Part shown: positions 9,001 to 17,700 of the stretch, piece after piece | How positions within the stretch are numbered: the first letter of the stretch is position 1 | Layout of the letters: each line of letters starts with the position of its first letter | Assembly: GCA_001584585.1 (NCBI GenBank) | Contig: LSYV01000015.1 | Span: forward strand, 742,180-761,842 | DNA: 19,663 bases | Source of the DNA: Gonium pectorale | Taxonomy: Eukaryota; Chlorophyta; Chlorophyceae; Chlamydomonadales; Volvocaceae | Direction: 5' to 3' | Program-made: the position numbers and the translations under genes | Notes under the pieces: model-generated | What the model was told of the DNA's origin: nothing | What the model saw: the letters and a program-made list of their open reading frames with translations, nothing else | The model's database searches: none

Positions 9001-11622
9001 CCTCATTTTGTCCCGCCCGCCTGTAGCCCGCCAATGTGCTGATCAATGGGGCTGACAGCGCAACGCCAGTCGCCAAGCTGGCGGTGAGGGGCTTGCACCC
9101 GCCTGGGTAGCCCTTCGTGGACGTAGCACCGTGCGCGTTGATCGATTTGAGGCGCTAGCTCGTACCGTGTCGTACCGTGTCGGTTACCGGTTCAAAGTAC
9201 AGCTCCGTCCTTTTGCTGTCATCAGCCGCCTTTAGAGTGTGCGCTTGATCATATTGGGCCTCTGACAACGCAGTGCCGCCCGCGTGTCTGCGGTCCTGAA
9301 GACCGGTGCCACGCGCCTGCAGTTTGTTGGGAGGCTGCTGTACTAAGAGAGCTGATCTGGCGTCGCGCAGGATTTCGGCCTGGCGCGAATCCGCGAGATG
9401 ACCCTCCCCACCATCAACCCGGAGGCGGGCACCCCAGCCTACGTGGCGCCAGGTGCGCATGCCTCGTGGCTCAGCAGACTCGAGGCCAGGTCCAGGGGCT
9501 GGCCGAGCTGGGCGGCGATGTGCAGCTGAAGGGGGGCTGCGCTGTTCCAGATTTGGGGCTCGGTGCGGGGCTGCCATGAGGGCACAGAGCTTGGCGGTGC
9601 CCACCGACCCCTGGGACCCCACTACCAGCCCGCGCCGCGCCCCTTGACGCCGTCCGTAGCAGTTCCGCCCGGGGGGGAGGGGTTCCGTGGATCCTTGGAT
9701 GCAGGTGGCCTCGGATAGTGCCCTTACCCACTACGGGGGGTGAATGTGCCAGACGGATGCTCTTACCGCTGCCGGCGAGCGTGCTTCCGAACATGAACCC
9801 AGCGGCATGGCGGCTGTCCCCTCATACACAGAGTGCTACGAGGTGAAGAACGACGTCCTTTCACACCGCGTGGTGAGCAGAGGGGCGGGATCTGTGGGGA
9901 CGGGCCTGGGTGGTGGCAGTGCGGTCGCCGCTGTGGCTTGCGGCGGGGCGGCGGGCGGGAGGAGAACATGGGGTGGCGAACGAGGCGTGCAATGCGCACT
10001 TTGGAAAGGAACCGCTAGGAACTCTTGTGCATGATCGGAACGAGAGTGACCGCGTAACTGATTAACTCGCTTCACTGCAGACCCCTGCACGCAGCATGGC
10101 AGCATGGGGCAACTCGGCTTCAACCCTGCTGCCGCGGACCCTGCCGCAGTGAACGCCCCGCGCATGCGTAGCGCCCCATTCTCCTGCAAGAGCTCCGGCC
10201 CTGGTACCTGGCCCCACCCCATCCCACCGCAGGACATGTACTCGCTGGGTGTGCTGCTATGGGCCATGCTGACCGGGCAACAGCCATGGAAGGTGAGGCC
10301 GCGAGCGGGGAACGCCCAACAGGGCGTCACAGCCACGACAGGGAGGCAGCAAGCAGGGCTTGGGGGCTTGGGGCACGTGCGAACCAAGCCAGCGAAAGGG
10401 CGAGGCGGGGCGGGGCTCAGTGTGTACAGCATGGGCATTGGCATGGGTGCCGTGACCTTACACCGCCGTATGACGGCGATGCGCCGTCGCAGGGCTACTC
10501 GGTGGTCGCGGTGGCGTACAAGGTGGCGGTGCTGGGCGAGAGGCTGCCCCTGGAGCAGCTGCCCGACAGGCGCTGCCCGCCCAAGCTGCGCCGCCTCATC
10601 CGGCAGTGCTGGGAGGCCGACCCGCGGCGGCGGCCCGCGGCGGCCGAGGCGGTCAAGGTGCTGCACCTGGTCCAGCAGGAGGTGGGGTCTGGGTTGGACC
10701 GCTATTACGGCTCCATTAGCCGTGAACGACCCGTACCTGCGGGCCTTCGTATGAACAGGCATGCCCGTATCTCTCGTCACCCTGGCAGTGCTCGTTCGCG
10801 CTACTGCTGGCGCCGCCTGTAAGCATTCGCACCGTACGTACGTTTCGGCAACCCGCCCGCTTCTGCCGCTGTGGCGCCTTCGGCACAACTGGCTGGGTGC
10901 TCTGGGTGCTGCTGGAGCTCACTCCCCCCGCCCCGCTCCGGCCTTCTCCGCAGCTCACACGCGCCGGCCAGCAGAGCAGCAGCCGTGGCGGCAGCAGCTC
11001 CAGCTCACCCCTCGTCGGCCGAAAAACGTCCCACGCCGGACAAGCTCCGACCCCTGCTGCGGTCCCGGGTCGCACCATCGGCAGCACCGGCACATCGTCT
11101 GGCGCCGGTGCCGCCGCTACCGGTCGTCCAAATGGCGGGCTTGGCGACGGTCCCGCCGCCGGCGTCGGCGCCGGCCTCCTGGATAACATGTCGTCCGAGT
11201 ATCACTCAGTGCCATCGGTGGCAACGGTGACGGGCGACCGGCACTCGCCGAGTTGGGAGACCTGCCGAGGGCCGGGCGCGGGCGCCCCCTCGCGGCGCCT
11301 AGCTGCGCTGGCGGCGGCTCGCGACCGCGCCAGCATGCCGCTCCCTCCGCTGCCGTCGCTCCAGCGCACTGCGAGCCCCATTAACACCGGCAGCACCGGC
11401 AGCAGCAGCCATCCCGGTGGGGAGAGCTTTGCGCTGCAGTACCGCCCCCCGGCTGGCGGCGCTGAGAGGCACACGCCTTGGGGAATACCGTCGCCGGCCG
11501 GGCTGCGACGCGTTTCGGATTCCGGATTTGACCAAACGCTCAATTCGACTGCGTCTGATGTGGGCTTGACGCAGGGGGCCCTGGCGAGGCAATTAGAGGG
11601 CGTTGAGCTGGAAATCGAATAG
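4161..11622 (+). CDS. receptor-like protein kinase, TKL family, 13 exons
   Basis: Predicted exons: 4161-4436, 4672-4859, 5048-5255, 5470-5794, 5904-6258, 6490-8512, 8677-8751, 9027-9083, 9371-9452, 9832-9872, 10233-10292, 10493-10681, 10954-11622. They sum to 4548 nt (1515 residues plus TAG), every junction keeps frame, and every intron is GT-AG. The product has a signal peptide, ectodomain, single membrane segment, linker, Ser/Thr kinase domain and low-complexity tail, so it probably phosphorylates cytoplasmic targets in response to an outside cue. Kinase landmarks are GKGAFGRVYDG (687-697), VAVK (Lys707), HRDLKPANVLI (1146-1156), DFG (1170-1172) and APE (1195-1197). The start is the first ATG after an in-frame TAG at 4104 and begins a hydrophobic leader. 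The kinase identity is firm. Least certain are the exon 5 acceptor (AACAGGCAG) and the last intron (GTGGGG donor). Ligand and substrates are unknown. Confidence 0.85.
6065..6115 (+). other. predicted transmembrane segment
   Basis: Residues 387-403, GAGLVLVAAAVAFALRL, are uncharged up to an Arg near the end and are followed by a basic, Gln-rich stretch (RQQQRQ), the expected cytoplasmic stop-transfer side. At about 15-17 residues the segment is short for a membrane span. The orientation, with the kinase inside, fits the leader at residue 1. Confidence 0.6.
6116..7177 (+). other. cytoplasmic juxtamembrane linker, low complexity
   Basis: Residues from about 404 to 680 join the membrane segment to the kinase domain across the exon 5/6 junction (AG|C, Ser451). 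There is a His/Asp cluster (HSHSHDGDHDGD) near 6180-6222 and long Gly/Ala/Ser/Thr stretches. No domain is recognised. Many Ser and Thr residues could be phosphorylated, but no particular site is supported. Confidence 0.55.
7178..8512 (+). other. kinase N-lobe split by an insert of about 330 residues
   Basis: The Gly-rich loop GKGAFGRVYDG and the beta-3 VAVK (Lys707) are intact near 7196-7258. The partner Glu of helix C is best placed at residue 1059 in LFAAEVAVL, followed by CDHPNVVRLLAA and LCLVMERCDTSL (beta-4/beta-5 and hinge). Lys707 and Glu1059 are thus about 350 residues apart, where a compact kinase has roughly 15-20. The insert is one open frame without an intron-like break, rich in Pro, Ala, Gly and Gln (a QQQQQEQQ run) with basic patches (LLTVRNRRLL). 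No domain is recognised in it. Confidence 0.8.
8677..10681 (+). other. kinase C-lobe, six short exons
   Basis: Exons 7-12 carry the catalytic half. GLEYLHPTIVHRDLK (ends 8751) joins PANVLING (9027-9083), then DFGLARIREM through GTPAYVAP (9371-9452), then the E of APE split by an intron and CYEVKNDVLSHRV (9832-9872), then DMYSLGVLLWAMLTGQQPWK (10233-10292), and finally CPPKLRRLIRQCWEADPRRR (in 10493-10681). HRDLKPxN indicates Ser/Thr specificity. All catalytic residues (Asp1148, Asn1153, Asp1170) are present, so an active kinase is expected. Several exons are only 41-82 nt, so automated gene callers may miss them. Confidence 0.9.
10954..11622 (+). other. C-terminal cytoplasmic tail, last exon
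   Basis: About 222 residues after the kinase domain are rich in Ser, Gly, Pro and Ala, with no recognised domain, ending in ARQLEGVELEIE and TAG. The acceptor CTTCTCCGCAG at 10953 joins in phase to the exon ending at 10681. If that intron were retained, the frame would instead stop at 10822 after about 46 extra residues, giving a shorter tail. Confidence 0.65.
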
Positions 11623-13542
11623 CGCTGTCGCTGTGAAGGGAACGGATTAGTGTGAGGGGTCGCTGTGCACGGCATCCGAATCATTGGTTGTGCATGGGTA
11701 AACACGAGACAGAACCGCGGAGACGGGACCCTGAGCGCTACGCGCCGCAGGGTTTCTTTACATGTGCTGTCCGTGCCGCACTGAACTCATTTTGCATGTT
11801 CCACCCCAAGAGATTCATACCATCTGGGGATCGGCTTGGGGATTTGGAGTAGACGTGCGGGTGGGAATGTCCCGTCGGCGATTGATGAGTCAACAGATTG
11901 GGCTCGTGTATGTCTTGGGCGAGTCGCTGGCTGGTAGGATGTTGGCGTTCTCCGTAAGCCGCCACTTTCCGTTCCGAAGGGCCGCCATTTTGAAGGGCCG
12001 CCACGTAGCGGAGAGCGCGTGGGGGGCATCTACGGGTTTGAAGTTGCTTGGAGGGTTGCCGTGTGCGCGAGGTTGTTGGGGTCTGCATAGCGGCTCCCGC
12101 AAGTGTGCGGTGTTGCACACTGGTTTGTAGGAGGCGAGGGCAGCTGCATGTGGCCGTGTGGGCAACTGCCGGCCCGCCGCCTGAAGGACTCAAAGATGGC
12201 AGCGCGCTCAGCCCCGGATAGGGGCAGCCGGCAGCAACTGTCGTCATCAGGGGTTCGAGGCTTGGCCTCTGGACATTGGCGTTTCATTTGCACGACGTTT
12301 TAGCAGGGGGGGCCTCCCCATCCGCTGTGCGCTGGGATACACATGACAGAACGTCGGGGCTCTTGGCGGGCGTGCGCACGTAATCCAAGGATTGGAAACA
12401 AGGCGGAGACGAGGTTGCCTTACCCGCTGAAGTGGTCAATGACGGTCCGGTTAGCCGGCTTGGTATGGGACTGTGTCGCGGGATAGGCGCGGTTGCCGCT
12501 GGTTGAATGCTGCCGGCGTGAGGGCTGCAGCCAACGTAGGCCTAAAGAGGTGCCGCATGTGAAGTGAAGTGTTGTTGAGTGTCATGCGCCCATGTGTGCG
12601 GAGAGCCGCGTCCATCCTCGTACGCAGCCGTACATCCTATGGTGATCCTCTGTCTTCGATGTCTTCATATGTCTCGCGCGCAGCTGTGATCCCGCCCTCG
12701 GGGGGATGCGGGTTGTTTGCCTCCGCTGCGACGGAGGGCAACAAGCCCCATAGATGGGTGGTCGGTGCCCGCGTGTCTGTTGCGCTCTGACTCTGGGGAG
12801 GGGCTGGCGCGGCGGCGCGCCACGGAGGGCGCACCCCGAAGGGCTGAGCGCCAGGCTTTCGGCGTAGCGTGCGGACGGAAGGAAGGAGAGGAAGGTGCGT
12901 GAGCGCAGCCAGCGATGGAATTGGTCTCCGCCGAGGGCGTTGCCGTGGATGGCGGCGACCCTTGCGGCGACAGTACAATGCAGCGGATTAACGCGTGACC
13001 GGTTGAGGCGGCGCTGCATGACCTCAACGGATCTGCTGCCAGCTGTGCTCTGGGCCGCGGTTGCTGTCAGCCGCACTGAGGCCCAGTTGGTATCATGATC
13101 TGGGCGTGGGAATCCGCAGATGGTGTTGGGAGCGGGGGCGTGCGCCGCTGGCTAGTGAGGCTCTGCGGGTTGAGGGGTGCCGCCCCGCTGTGCGGCCCCC
13201 TTGCGTACGGCCGATCTTTGCTGCCTCGCCTCGCCTCGACTCTGTTCCGCATACTTTGGTTTTCCTCGCGTTCTAGCTAGTTCGGATATTTTACAAACTT
13301 GTCCTGCGTCTACGTTTGCTTCTGAACTGCTTGAGGGATGCACGTCACGAATGAAGGTTTTGTTCACATCGGGACACGTTTTTAGATGTTACGCCGTGCG
13401 TTGCTGTTGGCTTGGCGCTGGGCACGCGCCTCGGTGCTTCCCGCTACCCTGCGGGTTTGGGGGGTTGCAGGGCACACACCCAGAGATATGTTTGCGCTGC
13501 TGAAGCTTTCGTTGGATTAAAGTGCGTTGTGGTAAGGGGTGC
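11623..13542 (+). other. downstream region of the kinase gene, probable long 3' UTR
   Basis: No gene is recognised on either strand. Open frames are short and overlap. The plus strand becomes rich in G and T, as I associate with volvocine 3' UTRs. I found no TGTAA between the stop codon and 13543, so if that signal is used the 3' UTR is about 1.9 kb, which is long. Another signal or an unseen small gene could shorten it. Confidence 0.4.
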
Positions 13543-13547
13543 TGTAA
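13543..13547 (+). terminator. candidate poly(A) signal TGTAA for the kinase gene
   Basis: TGTAA, the usual poly(A) signal of Chlamydomonas and Volvox, first appears on the plus strand here after the stop at 11622. A five-base motif is weak evidence and the distance is large. Confidence 0.35.
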
Positions 13548-14510
13548 TGTCTTTGACCATGGCGTGGTTACTTGTGTGCATTCTCAATGTTGGTTGGTTG
13601 TGGACGTCGTCCTGTGGACTCCGGACGATTAAGTCTGGGTTAATCCTTAATGGCACAAGCCTGCAGCTGAAGGCCGAGTATTGGTCTGCACCGTGGGGCC
13701 GAGTATTCGGGCGCGTGGGTTGACCCCGTTGTCGTACAGCTGCTTGGACGACACGTGGTGATAGGACTACTCGACTCTTCCGTCGATGTCCTCGAACGCC
13801 TGCCTGCCTTAGGGCTGTGTGGTACAGTTACGCTACCCATGCCTAATTTGAGTACAACTGGCCTGCGGCGTCTTGCTTTGCGCGCGTGGCGCCGAACCTG
13901 CTTGAAGCATGTGAACTTGATACCTTTACAACAAGCCGACTCGTGTTTCCTCTTGAATCGGATGCCCCGTGTACTCTAAGCAGCATGCAGGGACTCTTCT
14001 GTCGAGGTGTCCTGCCTTTCCGCTAAACAGCAGTTGGAGAGCAACCCGCCGTACACGTATTGCCATGCAAATAGGCAACCGGTGGATGCACCAGAGGGCC
14101 ACACGCGGACTGCACCACCCTGCAAACACTGCCCGCTGAAATGCCGAGCCTGCCTGCACGCAACCCCATACGCGTGCGGATATCTTGGCCAGTTGGTACG
14201 CCCGCAGCAGCGGGCTCCTTCCATGAGATCGTCCCCGCGCAGCAGCACCCAAATGCACGACCGCGGACCGCTGGCGCTTCTCTGTGGCTCGTTCTTCCGT
14301 TCTTCCGTGCACTGCACTCCTCGGCCCCTATCGGCCAGTTCCGAAGTCTGCGTTCACGACAACAGAAGCGGCCGCCCGGCCGGGCGGGTTGCGGCACTTC
14401 TAGCCAGTCGCAGCGCTGTTCGTCAGGCAACACCGTACAACTTAGATACAGCCGCGCCCGCCTGCAGAGAGTCTACCCTCTGCAAGCGAGGTGGGCATGA
14501 CGGCGCAGTC
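13548..14510. other. gap between convergent genes, including the MSH5 3' UTR
   Basis: No coding region is recognised. About 380 bases separate the two candidate poly(A) signals. The part from 13931 to 14510 is probably MSH5 3' UTR. Open frames here (such as 14007-14600 plus) have no recognisable product and the last one overlaps MSH5 coding sequence. Confidence 0.45.
13926..13930 (-). terminator. candidate poly(A) signal TGTAA for MSH5
   Basis: TTACA on the plus strand reads TGTAA on the minus strand. It is the first such site after the MSH5 stop at 14511-14513, giving a 3' UTR of about 580 bases, a normal size for these algae. Confidence 0.5.
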
Positions 14511-14759
14511 TCATACCTCCGCCTCCGCCACTCCCGCACGCCCTCCCCATTGGACTCCCACCCCTTCTGCTGCCGACGGTTGTCCCGCCTCCGACTGTAG
14601 GAGCTCCAGCAGCGCCCCGTCCTGAGCCGGCCCCGCCGCCAGCTCGGACGCAGCCTTGAGCCTGGCCAGGCACTGCAAGTCGCGGCGGACGCCCTCGGAG
14701 CGCAGCACGGCAGGAGAGCGACCCACGGGTCGGCCGCCCTGCAAGGCGGCAATGACCTC
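14511..14759 (-). other. MSH5 last exon
   Basis: The acceptor GGATGCAG at 14760 is followed by [13 protein letters not shown] and a mostly helical segment, with [12 protein letters not shown] near its end, finishing at TGA (14513-14511). It joins CARAG of the previous exon in phase. The first part matches the position of the C-terminal helices of MutS proteins. The final 25 residues are Gly-rich. GAG|GTATGA at the stop could also be a donor, so a further exon is not fully excluded. Confidence 0.75.
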
Positions 14760-17700
14760 CTGCATCCAGAGAAAGCACAGCGCCAAGGTGTGTCACACAG
14801 GACACCATGATGGCGGTCACAGAGCAAGGGCGCAGGACCCGGGGGACGCTACGGAGCGCCTCTCCCCTCCCCCGTCCACCCTCGAGCCGCGATTGGCATA
14901 GCTGCCCCGTGCCCATTCCTTTGCCCCGTGGACCGCGGCCATACTCACCCCCGCCCGGGCGCACACGCCCTCCCCCAGCCCCGCAAGAGCGGCGCAGTGC
15001 ACTCCGAAGCTCGCAGAGCAGACGCCCGGCACCAGCCGGTACAGGAAGATTGTATCATCTCCTCCGCCGCCACCGGTGCTGGCACCTGCTTCGCCGCCAC
15101 CGCCACGGCCTTCAAAGCCGCCGACGGGACGCTGTTGACCCACGGGTCGCTGTGGCAGCGGCGGCGGTGCCGCCTCTTGGCCCGCTATGACTTCCATCTG
15201 CAGGAAGGCGAGCTGTGGGCTTTTCGGCAGCACCCGGGACGGAATAGCTCGTGAAAGTGGGTCGTCAGGATGAGCCGCGGTGGCACGTGCGGCGGCGCCC
15301 CAGAGGCGGCTGGCGGCGGCTGGCCGGCGGCGCTGCCGCCCGTGGCGAAGCGGTGCAGCAGCGCCGCCGTGAGGCCCACGCCATCTGAGGCCAGCGTGCC
15401 CTGGCGGGCGGTGAGCAGGTGGATGGTGGTCAGTGGTGGTGGCAGGGGGCGGTGGCAGGGGGCGGTGGCGTGGTGTGGGAAAATGCTCGGCGCGGGAGAA
15501 CTCCCCATGTGTGCCCGTGCCCGTGCAGCAACAGCGCAATCGACCCCCCACACGGCATGGGTACAGGCGGTTGTATGGCGCCTAGCCCCCTCACAGGGCA
15601 CAACGACCCCCTGTTCGCAAGCCCCCGACCCGGTCAGCACCGTAGCCCTAACGCACGGAGCTCCTGTCCCTGTCCCCGCCCCGCCCCGCCCCTGGCAGGC
15701 GTACCTTCCCAAACTCGTCCAGTATGAGCAGCGACCGACTGGTTGCTGAGACCAGCATCGCGGACACCTGGTAGCGGAGGGTCAGCAATGAGGGGCCGAG
15801 GACGGCCACGCCATTGGGGGAAGGCACGGGCCGAGAGGCGTATGCGTTGAGCGGCTGGCGTCACGGCGTCTGTCAGGGCAGTGCTGGGCGAGGCAAAGTG
15901 GCTACAAAACTCGGGCTCCACGCCACTGAACACGATCAAAGGCGCGCGCAGTAGTAAGCGGACAGCCATGCATTATGTTACGTCATTGCAGGCGAACGGA
16001 ACCCATACCGGCGCCGTACCGACGTCAGCCGCGCCCTACCTGCGCCAGGTCCGCCAAAAACGTGCTCGGCCGCAGCCCCGCGCCTCCGCAGCCGTCGGAC
16101 CCTTTCCTTCCTCCTCCTTCCCAGGCGCCTCCACCAACACCGCCGCCGCTGCCCCAGACGGCGCCCGGCGGAGCCGCTGCGCGCGCCGCGATCCGGTCTA
16201 CCAGCCCCACTACCGCCGCCTCCGCCGGCACGTAGGCGCCCAGGTGCGCCATGAACACGATGAGAGCCACCGCCCGCGCGTAGCAGCTCTTGCCGCTGGC
16301 GTTGGGGCCTGCCGGCACAAGAGCGTGACGGGTTGTGGGGCCCAGAGGTTTGGGTTCGGAGGGAGGGGAGTGATGGGCGTCGCGCGGCCCCGTGCAGCTC
16401 AGACAGACAGACTTCGTTACAGAACCCCCGTCGCTGGGGGACCCGGCCTGCCATCGGGAAGTTACTGCGAAAGTACAGGCAGCAAGGCAGCACCAGCAGA
16501 CAAACCAAGCAATGTAACAGTGGCCGAGTGCTTAAACCAAAAAGGAGGCCCGCGGCTGGGCTGAGAAGAAACCCACACACGGGCCCTGCACAATAGAGGC
16601 CCGCCACCCAACAAGTCCAACCATGTCTGTGGAGACACTAACCCGCGCCATCCCGGAGCCAGCCCCGACCACGAGCGGCAAAAAGCACATACCGGTCGAC
16701 AGGCCCACACACAGGTAGCAAGCGAGGTGGCAAACAAGAAGACCAAGGTAAAAACGAGGGAGACCAACGCGTCACTCCGCGCAGTGCAGGCGTCCAGCTG
16801 GGGGGCAGGACGCGCGCAGTGCGGAGAGCATTTACACCCAAGTGATCCCCAGGCAAGCTTGCCAGACTGCACCAAATGAGTACACGTCGCTGCTGACCGG
16901 GCGCGAACCAGGGCCCCTTGCCCCTTGCCCCCTTGCCCCTTGCTCAACGGTGTGCAGTCAGGCCGCGCACTGCTCGAAGCACGCCCTCACCGTGCACTCG
17001 AGGGGCACGGCTCCAAGGGTGGAGGGGCACGCCGCGCTCTCCGCACTCCGCCGGACCTCACTCTCAGGGTCCCCTGCACCCTGCGCTCCCCTCGCCCTCG
17101 CCCTCACCTTCCCCCAGACCCCTCGGCTCACCGGTCACCACCTGCAGCCTGGCCCCGTCCCCTCGCATGGCCGTTGAGAAGGGGATGTACGCGGGAACCA
17201 CCGTCTCGGCCAGCGGGTGGCGGCCTGGTGGGGGGAGGGAGGGGGTGGGTCCATGAGCCCTGAGGCTATCCACCTGGTACTGGCAAGATCAATTACGGCA
17301 GGCCCCGGGCGACTCAATGGGAAGGCAGGTTGATTTTTTGGGTAGCTGCTGCGTCGACGGGGACGCGCTGGTGGGGAACAACCGGGGGCGAGGAAACGTC
17401 GTGTCGCCCATACCACCATCCCCTTGATGGATTCCGAAGGCCCCACCGTTGACGATGCTCAGTACGTTGTCCGACGTCAGCTGCGGCCTGCAATACGGCG
17501 GCGCCGCGCCGCCGCCGCCGTCCGCCGCCATCGCCGCTAGCGACAGCAGGCAGTCGAGCTCAGCCGCCACGGCAGCAGCGCGGGCCAGGCGCGCCCCGTG
17601 CGCCGCCAACAGCCGCGACACCATCTCCGCCACCAGGCTCGCCTGGGCGGGTTTGAGGCACGGGGTCGGCGGCACGCACCGCACGGTGCGGGGGGTGTCG

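Noticed and set aside
10081..10232. Possible kinase exon beginning after CACTGCAG at 10080.
   Set aside because: In the required phase it meets a TGA near 10150. Skipping to the acceptor at 10232 joins LSHRV to DMYSLGVLLW as in other kinases.
2551..13639. Shared motif TCCGGAC-N-ATTAAGTCT near 2551 and 13620.
   Set aside because: A 16 of 17 match is roughly what chance could give once in a window this size, and the flanks do not extend it.
15228..15242. A 14-nt GT-AG segment that, if removed, would join the two MSH5 frames as an intron.
   Set aside because: It is far shorter than any plausible intron in this lineage, and the other introns here are over 90 nt. A single-base indel is the simpler explanation.
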